From assembly GCF_003604195.1 (NCBI RefSeq), contig NZ_QXGR01000001.1, forward strand, positions 248,001-312,000: a stretch of 64,000 nt of DNA, given 5' to 3'. Shown here piece after piece: positions 55,678-64,000 of the stretch; position 1 is the first letter of the stretch; each line of letters begins with the position of its first letter. The position numbers were made by a program, and so were the translations under genes. The notes beneath the pieces are model-generated. The model was not told the DNA's origin, searched no databases, and saw only the letters and a list, made by a program, of their open reading frames with translations. The DNA is from Simplicispira lacusdiani (GTDB lineage Bacteria > Pseudomonadota > Gammaproteobacteria > Burkholderiales > Burkholderiaceae_C).

Positions 55678-56127
55678 ATGCAGCGGCTGAAAACGCGTCC
55701 GCAATTCCAGGCCACCATGGCCGGAGAAACCGTGGCCCGCACGGCCCATTTCGCGCTGCACCGCCTGGCACTGGATGCCGGTGGCGCCGCACCCATCGGG
55801 TCGGGGCCCGGTGCCTCGCGCCCCGAGGCGCCGCAGGCCCTGTTCGCCGTGCCCGATGCTTGGCTGGGCGCCATGGTGCCCAAGCGCTGGGCCCGCCGCG
55901 CGGTGACGCGCAATGCCATCAAGCGACAGATCTACGCCGTGGCCTCGGCCTTGGAGCCGAAGCTGCCGCAGGCCGCGCATGTGGTGCGGCTGCGCGCCAC
56001 GTTCGACCGCAAGCAGTACGTCAGCGCCAGTTCCGATCCGCTCAAGCAGGCCGTGCGCGCCGAGTTGCTGCAGCTCTTCGAGCGCGCGGCCGCGCGCCCG
56101 CTCCTTTCTTCCCGGGCTTGCGCATGA
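55678..56127 (+). CDS. rnpA: Ribonuclease P protein component
   Basis: 149 residues. The RNR-type signature is in RRAVTRNAIKRQIYAVA, where the basic helix contacts the catalytic RNA that matures tRNA 5' ends. It starts MQRLKTRPQF. An unusual Pro/Gly/Ala-rich insert (DAGGAAPIGSGPGASRPEAP) lies before the conserved FAVPDAWLGAMVPKRW strand. Its stop overlaps the yidD start (ATGA at 56124-56127). Confidence 0.94.
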   Translation: MQRLKTRPQFQATMAGETVARTAHFALHRLALDAGGAAPIGSGPGASRPEAPQALFAVPDAWLGAMVPKRWARRAVTRNAIKRQIYAVASALEPKLPQAAHVVRLRATFDRKQYVSASSDPLKQAVRAELLQLFERAAARPLLSSRACA

Positions 56128-56417
56128 TGCAGAGCCTGCTGATCGCGCTGGTCAAGGGCTACCGTCTGCTGCTCAGTCCGTGGCTGGGTTCGGCCTGCCG
56201 TTTCGAGCCGACCTGCTCGCAGTATTCACTGCAGGCGCTGCAGCAGCATGGCGCCGCCGCGGGCACCTGGCTGACGCTGGGCCGGCTGGCGCGCTGCCAC
56301 CCCTGGTGCGATGGTGGCCATGATCCGGTGCCGCAGGAGGCACCGCGCGCCACGCGGCTGTTCTCGCGGTTGCTCTCTCCTGCACCTTCCTCATCCTCAC
56401 CAAAGAAGTCTCCATGA
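56124..56417 (+). CDS. yidD: Membrane protein insertion efficiency factor YidD
   Basis: 97 residues. N-terminal amphipathic helix (MMQSLLIALVKGYRLLLSPW), then the conserved CRFEPTCSQYSLQAL with two Cys, and LARCHPWCDGGHDPVP with two more. YidD sits at the inner membrane and aids YidC-dependent insertion. The C-terminal 25 residues are a Ser/Pro-rich extension (LLSPAPSSSSPKKSP). It overlaps both neighbours by four bases (ATGA at each end). Confidence 0.95.
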   Translation: MMQSLLIALVKGYRLLLSPWLGSACRFEPTCSQYSLQALQQHGAAAGTWLTLGRLARCHPWCDGGHDPVPQEAPRATRLFSRLLSPAPSSSSPKKSP

Positions 56418-58111
56418 ACGACATCCGCCGCACCATCCTGTGGGTGATTTTTGGCTTTTCCCTGGTCCTGCTGTGGGACAAGTGGCAGATGCACAACGGC
56501 CGCCAGGCCACCTTCTTCCCCGCGCCCGCATCAGCCCCCGCCCCGGCGGCGGCAGGTAGCGCCGCCGCGCCAGCCGCCGTGCCGGGCGCCTCGGTGCCGG
56601 TGGCCGCGGGCGGGCAGGCGGGCGTGCCCGGCCAGCAGGCTCCGGCGGCCTCCGCGGCCCCTGCCAAGCGCGAGCGCGTGGAGGTCGCCACCGACGTGCT
56701 GCGCCTGGTCTTCGACAGCGAAGGCGGATCGCTCACGCAGGCCGAGCTGCTCCAGCATTCCGATCTGGCCGACAAATCCCGCAACTTCCTGCTGTTCGAT
56801 GAAAGCGCCCAGCGTGTCTACCTGGCGCAGACGGGCCTGATCGGTGGCGACTTCCCCACGCACAAGACCGTGATGTCGGTGGTGCCCGGCGCGCGCGCGC
56901 TCAAGGACGGTGAGAACGAGCTGACCGTGCGCTTCGAGTCGCCCGACCTCGGCGGCGTCAAGCTGGTCAAGACCTGGACCGCCAAGCGCGGCGCCTACGA
57001 CCTCGCGGTCAAGCACGAGGTGGTGAATACCGGCACGGCGCCCGTGTCCCCCAAGCTCTACCTGCAGCTGGTGCGCGACGGCAACAAGCCCGCTGGCGAA
57101 TCGTCCTTCTATTCCACCTTCACCGGCCCGGCCGTGTTCACCCAGGACAAGAAGTACCAGAAGGTCGAATTCAAGGACATCGAGGACAACAAGGCCGATT
57201 TCCAGAAGGAGAGCGACAGCGGCTACGTGGCCATGGTGCAGCACTATTTCGCTTCGGCCTGGCTGCTGCCCGAGGGTGCCAAGCGCGAAATCTTCATGCG
57301 CAAGGTCGACGCCAACCTGTACTCGGTGGGCATGATCACCGCGCTCGACACCATTGCCCCGGGCGCCAGCAAGGCGCTGGACGCACGCCTGTTCGCCGGC
57401 CCGCAGGTCGAGACGAACCTGGAAAAGCTCGCCCCGGGCCTGGAATTGGTCAAGGACTACGGCTGGCTGACCATCCTGTCCAAGCCGCTGTACTGGCTGC
57501 TCGACCAGCTGCACAAGCTGCTGGGCAACTGGGGCTGGGCCATCGTGGCCCTGGTGCTGCTGCTCAAGATCGCGTTCTACTGGCTCAACGCCAAGGCCTA
57601 CGCCAGCATGGCCAAGATGAAGGCCATCAACCCCAAGATCATGGAGATGCGCGAGCGCCTCAAGGACAAGCCGCAGCAGATGCAGCAGGAGATGATGCGC
57701 ATCTACCGCGAGGAGAAGGTCAACCCCATGGGCGGGTGCTTCCCCATCATGATCCAGATTCCGGTGTTCATCGCGCTGTACTGGGTGCTGCTGTCCAGCG
57801 TGGAAATGCGCAACGCCCCCTGGATCGGCTGGGTGCATGACCTCTCCGCGCCCGACCCGTTCTTCATCCTGCCGGTGCTCATGACGCTCAGCACCCTGCT
57901 GCAGACGGCCCTGAACCCCGCGCCGCCCGATCCGATGCAGGCCAAGATGATGTGGATCATGCCGCTGATGTTCAGCGTGATGTTCTTCTTCTTCCCGGCC
58001 GGCCTGGTGCTGTACTGGCTGACGAACAACATCCTGTCGATCGCCCAGCAGTGGATCATCAACACCCGCATGGGCGTGCCGCCGCAGTTCAACCTGCCGA
58101 AGTTCAAGTGA
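56414..58111 (+). CDS. yidC: Membrane protein insertase YidC
   Basis: 565 residues. N-terminal anchor helix (MNDIRRTILWVIFGFSLVLL), a Pro/Ala/Gly-rich linker (about 36-80), the large periplasmic beta domain, then the conserved insertase helices: ALVLLLKIAFYWLNAKAYAS, RIYREEKVNPMGGCFPIMIQ and LPLMF-type segments, ending QFNLPKFK. The conserved cytoplasmic Arg in the hydrophilic groove region (KIAFYWLNAKAYASMAKM, Lys/Arg positions) is typical of Gram-negative YidC. Translationally coupled to yidD; followed by a strong terminator. Confidence 0.97.
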   Translation: MNDIRRTILWVIFGFSLVLLWDKWQMHNGRQATFFPAPASAPAPAAAGSAAAPAAVPGASVPVAAGGQAGVPGQQAPAASAAPAKRERVEVATDVLRLVFDSEGGSLTQAELLQHSDLADKSRNFLLFDESAQRVYLAQTGLIGGDFPTHKTVMSVVPGARALKDGENELTVRFESPDLGGVKLVKTWTAKRGAYDLAVKHEVVNTGTAPVSPKLYLQLVRDGNKPAGESSFYSTFTGPAVFTQDKKYQKVEFKDIEDNKADFQKESDSGYVAMVQHYFASAWLLPEGAKREIFMRKVDANLYSVGMITALDTIAPGASKALDARLFAGPQVETNLEKLAPGLELVKDYGWLTILSKPLYWLLDQLHKLLGNWGWAIVALVLLLKIAFYWLNAKAYASMAKMKAINPKIMEMRERLKDKPQQMQQEMMRIYREEKVNPMGGCFPIMIQIPVFIALYWVLLSSVEMRNAPWIGWVHDLSAPDPFFILPVLMTLSTLLQTALNPAPPDPMQAKMMWIMPLMFSVMFFFFPAGLVLYWLTNNILSIAQQWIINTRMGVPPQFNLPKFK

Positions 58112-58132
58112 CCGCCTGAACGGTCCCCTCAT

Positions 58133-58161
58133 GAAGGCCGCGCGAGCGGCCTTCGTTTTTT
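58133..58161 (+). terminator. Rho-independent terminator after yidC
   Basis: GAAGGCCGC (58133-58141) and GCGGCCTTC (58146-58154) make a 9-bp stem with loop GCGA, followed by GTTTTTT. It lies 22 bases past the yidC stop and separates mnmE from the rpmH-yidC transcript unless read through. Confidence 0.93.
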
Positions 58162-58186
58162 CCGAACCCTGTAAAGTCCCTCCACC

Positions 58187-59602
58187 ATGCTGCCGCGCCA
58201 CCAGGACCCCATCGCCGCCATCGCCACCGCCCCCGGACGCGGGGCCGTGGGCATCGTGCGCGTCTCTGGCAGGGGGCTGGGGGCGCTGGTCCAGGCCCTG
58301 TGCGGGCGTGACCTGCGCCCGCGCGAGGCCACCTACCTGCCCTTCCGCGACGCCGCCGGCCAGGCCATCGACCAGGGGCTGGCGCTGTTCTTCCCGGCGC
58401 CGCACTCCTACACCGGCGAGGACGTGCTGGAGTTGCAGGCCCATGGCGGCCCGGTGGTGTTGCAGTTGTTGCTGGCACGCTGCCTGGAAGCCGGAGCCCA
58501 GGCCCTCCCTGGTGCCGGTGCAGCCATCCTGCCCGGCCTGCGCGTGGCCCGGCCGGGCGAGTTCACCGAGCGCGCCTTCCTCAACGACAAGATCGACCTG
58601 GCCCAGGCCGAGGCCATCGCCGACCTGATCGACGCCTCCACCGCCGCCGCCGCGCGCAGCGCCGGCCGCTCGCTGTCGGGCGCGTTCTCCGCCGAGATCC
58701 ATGCCCTGCGCGACGCGCTCATCCACCTGCGCATGCTGGTCGAGGCGACGCTGGATTTTCCTGAAGAAGAAATCGACTTTCTACGCAAGGCGGACGCGCG
58801 CGGGCAGCTATCGAATTTGCAGCAAACGCTGGCACAGGTGATGCAACGCGCGCGCCAGGGCGCGCTGCTGCGCGAGGGCATCAAGGTGGTGATCGCGGGC
58901 CAGCCCAACGCCGGCAAGAGCTCGCTGCTCAACGCCCTGGCCGGCGCGGAGCTGGCCATCGTCACGCCCATCGCCGGCACCACGCGCGACAAGGTGCAGC
59001 AGACCATCCAGATCGAAGGCGTGCCCTTGCACGTGATCGATACCGCCGGACTGCGCGAGAGCCACGACGAGGTCGAGCGCATCGGCATCGCCCGCGCCTG
59101 GGACGAGATCGCCGCGGCCGACGCCGTGCTCTTCCTGCACGATCTCACGCGCTGCCATGGCGCGGACTACCAGGCGGCCGACGCGGCCATCGCCCGCGCC
59201 ATGGCCGAGCGCCTGCCGCCGTCGGTGCCGGTGATCGATCTCTGGAACAAGAGCGACTGCGCGCCCGCCGGCGCGGTTGTCGCCCCGCAGGACGGCGTGC
59301 GGCTGTCGGCGCGTACGGGCGAGGGCCTGGAGCCGCTGCGCCAGCGGCTGCTCGAAGTGGCCGGCTGGCAGGGCGCGCCCGAGGGGGTATACATCGCGCG
59401 CCAGCGCCATGTGCAGGCCCTGCGGGCCGTGGCCAGCCACCTGGACATGGCGGCCGCGCAGCTCGACGCGGCGGGCCCGGCGCTCGATCTGCTGGCCGAG
59501 GAACTGCGCTTGGCGCAGAACGCCTTGAGCGAGATCACGGGCGAGTTCTCCTCCGATGACTTGCTCGGGGTCATCTTCTCCAGTTTCTGCATAGGCAAAT
59601 AG
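58187..59602 (+). CDS. mnmE: tRNA uridine-5-carboxymethylaminomethyl modification GTPase MnmE
   Basis: 471 residues. N-terminal formyl-THF binding domain ([20 protein letters not shown]), helical domain, inserted G domain with [28 protein letters not shown] and NKSD, and the C-terminal catalytic FCIGK. With MnmG it modifies U34 of tRNAs for Lys, Glu, Gln, Leu and Arg. Standard length. An AGCTATC-like stretch at 58803-58815 resembles the intergenic repeat by chance but encodes normal protein. Confidence 0.97.
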   Translation: MLPRHQDPIAAIATAPGRGAVGIVRVSGRGLGALVQALCGRDLRPREATYLPFRDAAGQAIDQGLALFFPAPHSYTGEDVLELQAHGGPVVLQLLLARCLEAGAQALPGAGAAILPGLRVARPGEFTERAFLNDKIDLAQAEAIADLIDASTAAAARSAGRSLSGAFSAEIHALRDALIHLRMLVEATLDFPEEEIDFLRKADARGQLSNLQQTLAQVMQRARQGALLREGIKVVIAGQPNAGKSSLLNALAGAELAIVTPIAGTTRDKVQQTIQIEGVPLHVIDTAGLRESHDEVERIGIARAWDEIAAADAVLFLHDLTRCHGADYQAADAAIARAMAERLPPSVPVIDLWNKSDCAPAGAVVAPQDGVRLSARTGEGLEPLRQRLLEVAGWQGAPEGVYIARQRHVQALRAVASHLDMAAAQLDAAGPALDLLAEELRLAQNALSEITGEFSSDDLLGVIFSSFCIGK

Positions 59603-59615
59603 CCCTGCAACAGCC

Positions 59616-59643
59616 TTGACGCAGGTGTAAGAAGGGGTAAACA
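59616..59643 (+). promoter_or_regulatory. Candidate sigma70 promoter for the cNMP-binding gene
   Basis: -35 TTGACG (59616-59621), 16-base spacer, -10 TAAACA (59638-59643), in the 83-base gap before the gene at 59686. Pattern only. Confidence 0.45.
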
Positions 59644-59685
59644 ATGCTTGTGCCTCAAGGGCATTGAGGATAGTTTCGTCGTCCT

Positions 59686-60177
59686 ATGAACGCTGTGACA
59701 CCCAATACGCCCCGGCTGGACCTGCAAGGCCTGATCAATGCCATCGCCCAGGCCAGCGCGGAGGACAGCATGACCAACCCGCTCAAGCCCGAGCAGTGGG
59801 AAACCCTGTCCGCTTACCTGCAACCCTGCACGCTGGCGGCGGGCCAGTTGCTGTTCAAGCAGGGGGTTTCCGATCGCACGCTGTACCTGCTGGAAAGCGG
59901 CAGCCTGAGCGTGCACTACGAGGACGAAAAGGGCCGGCTGCGCATGGCCATCGTCAATGCCGGCTCCGTGGTCGGCGAAGGCTCCTTCTTTTCGCTGCGC
60001 CCGCGCAGCGCCACCGTCCAGGCCGCGGCGCCAAGCAAGCTCTGGGCGCTGACGGCACTGCGCTTCACGGAACTGGGCAACCGCCAGCCCGCCATCGCGC
60101 TGAGCATGGCCATGGCCGCCGGGGCCGTCCTGTCCAAGCGCCTGGGCAACCGTCGCCGCCGCGTTGCGTCCACCTGA
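59686..60177 (+). CDS. Cyclic nucleotide-binding domain protein
   Basis: 163 residues, almost all one cNMP-binding (Crp-like sensory) beta-roll: CTLAAGQLLFKQGVSDRTLY, SLSVHYEDEKGRLRMAIVNA and GEGSFF (phosphate-binding cassette region), ending in a short helix and a basic tail (SKRLGNRRRRVAST). No DNA-binding domain or membrane segment follows, so it is a stand-alone sensor that probably acts on a partner. The Glu of the PBC is present in GEGSFF, but the usual Arg lies in a changed context (RPRSATV). Confidence 0.85.
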   Translation: MNAVTPNTPRLDLQGLINAIAQASAEDSMTNPLKPEQWETLSAYLQPCTLAAGQLLFKQGVSDRTLYLLESGSLSVHYEDEKGRLRMAIVNAGSVVGEGSFFSLRPRSATVQAAAPSKLWALTALRFTELGNRQPAIALSMAMAAGAVLSKRLGNRRRRVAST

Positions 60178-60286
60178 CACTGTGGGGCCTGCATGGTCCG
60201 TTGCGTGCGTGTGGGCGCTGCCGCCGGCAAGGGGGCCGTTACACTCGTTACGGAGCCGCCAGGGCGTCCACCGTAGAAAGAAGACC

Positions 60287-61117
60287 ATGTCATTGTTCAG
60301 CTGGTTCACGCGCAAATCCACGCCTGCCAAATCCCGCTCGGTTGAACCGTCGGGGCTTTTGAATGCGGATGCCACCGTGCCCTTGATGCCGGGGCGTGAT
60401 GGCCGGCCGGTGCTGCCCCCCGCCGTGCCCGCGGAGCATGCGGCCAACCGCCGCAACGAGCGCATGGAGCGGCGCGAACTGCTGTATTCCGTGGTGCGCG
60501 ATGCCATGGTCCGCGCGGCCGTCCTGTCGGCCGGTTACAAGTTCAAGGTGCTGTCCCTCGACCAGCATGGCCGCCAGTTCCTCGTGATGATCGACCTGGC
60601 GCGGGAATACGGTGGCGATACCGCCCGCCTGAGCGAGATCGAGGCCCTGATCGCCCAGACCGCCAAGACGCGCTACGACATCGCCGTCAACGCGGTGTAC
60701 TGGCGTTTGAACGACCATGTGGCCGTGGGAATTCCCCAGAAGGGGCAGGAACACAGGCCGCCAGCGATGGCGCCACGTCCAGCGCCCCCCGTGGCCGCCG
60801 CTAGGCCCCCGGCCGCAGCGCCGGTGGCGCCTGCGCGCAGCGCGCCCGTCGCCGCGCCTGTCGCCCCGGTTCCCCCCGTGGCCGCGCCCGCGCGCCCGGC
60901 GTCGCCGCACTTCGATCCCATCGAGGCCGATGAAGTCGCCGCGTTCAAGCAGGCGCTGGCCTCGTCGTCCCGGCCGGCGCCCGCCCCAGCGCCGGGCGTG
61001 GCCGTGCGCTCGGGTCCGATGCGGTCCGTGCTGCTGCAGAATGATTTCGCCGAGACCGAACTGCCCGAGGATTCGCGCGCCCAGGATCTGAGCGGCACGC
61101 AGTACGGGGATCTCTGA
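60287..61117 (+). CDS. Protein of unknown function with Pro/Ala-rich linker
   Basis: 276 residues from ATG 60287 (MSLFSWFTRKSTPAKSRSVE). Three parts: a conserved-looking N-terminal globular region (residues 45-145; MERRELLYSVVRDAMVRAAV then AGYKFKVLSLDQHGRQFLVM), a long Pro/Ala linker (about 155-205) and an acidic C-terminal stretch. No signal peptide or named domain recognised. It follows the cNMP-binding gene by 109 bases; a functional link is possible but not shown. Confidence 0.82.
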   Translation: MSLFSWFTRKSTPAKSRSVEPSGLLNADATVPLMPGRDGRPVLPPAVPAEHAANRRNERMERRELLYSVVRDAMVRAAVLSAGYKFKVLSLDQHGRQFLVMIDLAREYGGDTARLSEIEALIAQTAKTRYDIAVNAVYWRLNDHVAVGIPQKGQEHRPPAMAPRPAPPVAAARPPAAAPVAPARSAPVAAPVAPVPPVAAPARPASPHFDPIEADEVAAFKQALASSSRPAPAPAPGVAVRSGPMRSVLLQNDFAETELPEDSRAQDLSGTQYGDL

Positions 61118-61157
61118 GTCCGTCCCCCGGACGCGACGGTGCCCTGGGAGGGCTCCG

Positions 61158-61712
61158 TCAGTGGCCCTCGAAATCGACCAGCGTGAACAGCGGCAGGCCG
61201 CCCGCGCGCAGGCGGCTGGAGCCGCCCAACTCCGGCAGATCGACGATGGCGGCGCCTTCCATCACCTGGGCGCCGAGCTTTTCCAGCAGCTTCTTGCCCG
61301 CCATCATGGTGCCGCCCGTGGCGATCAGATCGTCGATGAGCAGCACGCGGTCCCCGGCCTTCACGGCATCGGTGTGCAGCTCCACGGTGGCGCTGCCGTA
61401 CTCCAGCTCATAGGTCTCCTCCACCGTGGTGAACGGCAGCTTGCCCTTCTTGCGGATCGGCACGAAACCCACGTTCAGCTCGTAGGCCACCACGGCCCCG
61501 AGGATGAAGCCGCGCGCGTCGAGACCGGCCACCACGTCGGGGCGCAGGTCCTTGTCCATGTAGCGGTGCACGAAGGCGTCGATCAGCACGCGGAACACCT
61601 TGGGGTCCTGCAGCAGCGGCGTGATGTCGCGGAACTGCACACCCGGCGCGGGCCAGTCGGGGACCGTGCGGATGTGCTGGCGGAGGTATTCGTTGACGCT
61701 GAGGGGCTGCAT
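61158..61712 (-). CDS. apt: Adenine phosphoribosyltransferase
   Basis: 184 residues from ATG 61712 ([20 protein letters not shown]); a longer in-frame start at 61754 is less likely. Flexible-loop region and PRPP signature [14 protein letters not shown] are intact, with [20 protein letters not shown] and [15 protein letters not shown], as in bacterial Apt. It converts adenine plus PRPP to AMP (purine salvage). Convergent with the unknown gene and divergent from the GGDEF gene. Confidence 0.96.
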   Translation of the reverse strand: MQPLSVNEYLRQHIRTVPDWPAPGVQFRDITPLLQDPKVFRVLIDAFVHRYMDKDLRPDVVAGLDARGFILGAVVAYELNVGFVPIRKKGKLPFTTVEETYELEYGSATVELHTDAVKAGDRVLLIDDLIATGGTMMAGKKLLEKLGAQVMEGAAIVDLPELGGSSRLRAGGLPLFTLVDFEGH

Positions 61713-61881
61713 GGGGGTCCTGGTCGGTGGAAGCGGGCGTATCCGGCACGGCAAGTGTAATCAGCCGTGGCGTCAGAAAAGTGCCGCCCAGACCATGGAA
61801 GCGCACGCATAATCGTGGCAATATCCACAAGCCATGATGGGCTTTTGCAGCGGGGCTGCGCACTGAGCATGAAGGCTGGAC

Positions 61882-64000
61882 ATGCCCGTTTCTGTTCTGC
61901 TGATCGAAGGCCGCGACGACCACGCCCAGGCCGTGACCCGGGCGCTCGTCGATCCATGGCTTGACTGGCGCCTGCTGCGGGCGGCCACCGTGGAACAGGC
62001 CCGGGATCTGCTGGCCAGCGAGAGCATCGACATCGTGCTGGTGGCCCGGCGGCTTGGCGATGGTTCGGCCTACGATGTGTTTGGCTTCCTGCAGGGGCAG
62101 CCGACCCTGATCATGGTGCCCGAGGGCGAGGAGGCCCATGCGGCGCTGGCCATGCGCCACGGCTTCATCGATTTCGTGGTGCAGGACCCGCTGCACCACT
62201 ACCTGCTCAATCTCCCGGCCCAGCTTGAGGCAGTGCTGGAGCGCAGCACGGGCGAGCGAGCGCGCCAGAATGCCGAAGCCATGCTGGCGCGCCAGCACCG
62301 GCTGCTGCAGGCCATCTCCGACGCCCAGGCCCTGTTCATCGCGAGCGCGCCTCCGCGCGCAGCCTTCGAAGCCCTGCTCCGGGAAATGCTGGGCCTGACC
62401 GGGAGCGCCTTCGGCGTGGTCGGCCAGGTCGAGATTTCACCGGAAGGGGCCCCCAGCCTGCGTGTGCATGCCATCACGGACATCAGTTGGGATGACGACT
62501 CGCGCGCCCGGTATGCGCAGGTGTCCGGCCAAGGCATGGTCTTTGACAACCCGCGCACGCTCATTGGTGCCGCGCTGACCAGTGGCGAGCCGCTGATCAG
62601 CAACCAGCCTGCCGACGACCCCCGCGCGGGCGGCCTGCCGCATGGGCACCCGCCTCTGACGGCCTTCATGGGGCTGCCCATCCATGCCGCGGGCGAATTG
62701 GTCGCCATGGTGGGGGTGGCCAATCGGCCGGGCGGCTATTCCAGCGCCGATGTCCACTTCCTGCAACCCCTGCTCAACAGCGTGGGCCAGTTGGAACTGG
62801 CACGGCGCGCGGAAATCGCCCGGCGGGATGTCGAACTCCGGCTGGCGCAGACCAGCGCCCAGCTAGAAGAAAAGACCCATCTGCTCGAATTGACCCTGGC
62901 CAGCGTGTCCCAGGGCATCTCTTTCGTGGACAAGGAGGGGCGGGTACGCATCCACAACCAGCGCTACCTGGATCTGCTCGGTCTGCCCCAGGGGTTGCTG
63001 GAGCGGCAGCCGCTGCAGGAGGATGTCGTGCGCTTCCAGGCCGAGCGGGGTGATTTTCGCGAGGAGTTCACGGCCGTGGATGCGGTGGCACGCGCCTATC
63101 TGCCAGCGGACGGGCCTCCGCAGGCCGGCCCGGACGGGATTCCGGAGGTGTATCTGCGGCGCACCGCCTCGGACCGCTACCTGGAGGTTCGCACCCGGGT
63201 GCTCGAAGGCGGTGGATTCGTGCGCACCTATACCGACGTGACCGATTACCTGGCCACCCAGGAGGCGCTGCGCCAGAGCGAGGTGCGCTGGCGCAGCCTG
63301 ACGCAGCTGTCGTCGGACTGGTATTGGGAGCAGGATGCCGACTTCCGCTTCGTGCGCTTCGAGGGCAATGTCGGAAATCCCCTGGGGCTGCCGAACGAGC
63401 GGCACATAGGGTTGACCCGCTGGGAGCTGCCCGACGCGCTCGTCAGCGAGGCCCAGTGGCGAACCCACCGGGCCCAGTTGGCGGCGCATGAGGTGTTCCA
63501 CGATTTCGAGATGCAGCGCCTGGCATCCGATGGATCGCCGGTCTGGGTGTCGATCAGCGGGGAGCCGATCTTCGATGCGCAGGGGGGCTTCGCCGGCTAC
63601 CGTGGCGTGGCCCGCAACATCACCGAACGCAAGCGGGCCGAGGCCGAGATCCAGCGCCTGGCGTTCTATGACGAACTCACCGCCCTGCCCAACCGCCGCC
63701 TGCTGCTGGAGCGCCTGGACCGCGCCGCCGCCGCCTGCGAGCGCACGGCATCCCATGGCGCCCTGCTCTTTCTCGACCTGGATGACTTCAAGAACATCAA
63801 CGACACCCTGGGCCACGAATGGGGCGACCGGGTGCTGGTGCAGGCTGGCCGGCGCCTGACGGCCTGCGTGCGCACCACGGACACCGTGGCCCGGCTGGGC
63901 GGGGATGAGTTCGTCGTGACCCTGCAGGGCCTGCATGCGAAGGAAGCCGAGGCCGCCATGGAGGCCGAGGTGGTGGCGCAGAAGATCCTGGTGGCGCTCA
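61882..64000 (+). CDS. GAF/PAS/GGDEF signalling protein (C-terminal part outside the window)
   Basis: 706 codons visible from ATG 61882 to the window edge, no stop. N-terminal receiver-like domain (MPVSVLLIEGRDDHAQAVTR; the usual phospho-acceptor Asp is not evident), a GAF domain (about 150-310), a coiled stretch (LRLAQTSAQLEEKTHLLELT), PAS domains (about 330-450 and 470-590), then GGDEF starting FYDELTALPNRRLLLERLD with RLGGDEFVVTL intact near residue 674. An RxxD site (RTTD) precedes it by five residues. An EAL domain may follow beyond the edge. A diguanylate cyclase or dual enzyme for cyclic di-GMP. Confidence 0.9.
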   Translation, partial: MPVSVLLIEGRDDHAQAVTRALVDPWLDWRLLRAATVEQARDLLASESIDIVLVARRLGDGSAYDVFGFLQGQPTLIMVPEGEEAHAALAMRHGFIDFVVQDPLHHYLLNLPAQLEAVLERSTGERARQNAEAMLARQHRLLQAISDAQALFIASAPPRAAFEALLREMLGLTGSAFGVVGQVEISPEGAPSLRVHAITDISWDDDSRARYAQVSGQGMVFDNPRTLIGAALTSGEPLISNQPADDPRAGGLPHGHPPLTAFMGLPIHAAGELVAMVGVANRPGGYSSADVHFLQPLLNSVGQLELARRAEIARRDVELRLAQTSAQLEEKTHLLELTLASVSQGISFVDKEGRVRIHNQRYLDLLGLPQGLLERQPLQEDVVRFQAERGDFREEFTAVDAVARAYLPADGPPQAGPDGIPEVYLRRTASDRYLEVRTRVLEGGGFVRTYTDVTDYLATQEALRQSEVRWRSLTQLSSDWYWEQDADFRFVRFEGNVGNPLGLPNERHIGLTRWELPDALVSEAQWRTHRAQLAAHEVFHDFEMQRLASDGSPVWVSISGEPIFDAQGGFAGYRGVARNITERKRAEAEIQRLAFYDELTALPNRRLLLERLDRAAAACERTASHGALLFLDLDDFKNINDTLGHEWGDRVLVQAGRRLTACVRTTDTVARLGGDEFVVTLQGLHAKEAEAAMEAEVVAQKILVAL

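Noticed and set aside
58803..58830. AGCTATCGAATTTG and AACGCTGGC inside mnmE, resembling the intergenic repeat
   Set aside because: The encoded residues match normal MnmE sequence without an insertion, so it is a chance likeness.

Overview
The window is chromosomal DNA of a high-GC betaproteobacterium, most likely a member of the Comamonadaceae (Acidovorax/Alicycliphilus/Diaphorobacter type). This is inferred from the dnaA-dnaN-gyrB and rpmH-rnpA-yidD-yidC-mnmE blocks, an fdsGBACD-type formate dehydrogenase, many branched-chain-type ABC transporter genes, strong C/G-ending codon use, and a dispersed AGCTAT/AGCGC intergenic repeat. I see no tRNA, rRNA, CRISPR array, transposase or prophage block. 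About 57 protein genes are supported, two of them cut by the window edges.

Layout. 1-6.9 kb: an MFS transporter (cut), an old-yellow-enzyme reductase, a chemoreceptor, then a copper module (copA, copZ, cueR) with two divergent MerR-type promoters. 6.9-17.9 kb: a TetR regulator divergent from one long plus-strand run. The run holds a complete Liv-type ABC importer (ATPase, two permeases, Tat-exported binding protein, second ATPase), then acyl-CoA synthetase, a crotonase-fold enzyme, thiolase and acyl-CoA dehydrogenase. It reads as import, CoA activation and beta-oxidation-like breakdown of one carboxylic acid. 18-20.9 kb: a DUF3297 protein, rdgC, a Spy/CpxP-like chaperone and a PagL-like lipid A deacylase. 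20.87-21.62 kb: a 751-base intergenic region between convergent genes. It carries two tandem copies of a DnaA-box / DnaA-trio / AT-rich module that looks like a replication origin although dnaA lies 33 kb away. 21.6-39 kb, almost all minus strand: a 1615-residue GAF/PAS/GGDEF/EAL protein, a DAHP synthase, an NlpC/P60 lipoprotein, a 57-residue membrane protein, an NnrU protein, a DEDDh exonuclease, and a formate unit (LysR regulator, OFA transporter, fdsG-fdsB-fdsA-fdhD-fdsD). 39-49.8 kb: a PhnA-type zinc-ribbon protein, a DinG-like helicase divergent from a Bro-N/DinD-like gene with a LexA-like site between them, TerC, several regulators, a homoserine dehydrogenase behind a Thr/Ile-rich leader peptide, a MazG-like pyrophosphatase, acylphosphatase and a YkgJ protein. 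49.8-61.1 kb: the gyrB-dnaN-dnaA block (minus) and the rpmH-rnpA-yidD-yidC-mnmE block (plus), followed by a cNMP-binding protein and an unknown protein. 61.1-64 kb: apt and a cut GAF/PAS/GGDEF gene.

The most notable signals are regulatory or structural rather than protein-coding: the duplicated origin-like module, the thr-type attenuator before hom, the paired CueR promoters with a probably leaderless copA, the SOS pair, an interspersed repeat with at least 11 intergenic copies, and a second GC-rich repeat whose two copies bracket the four-gene acyl-CoA block.
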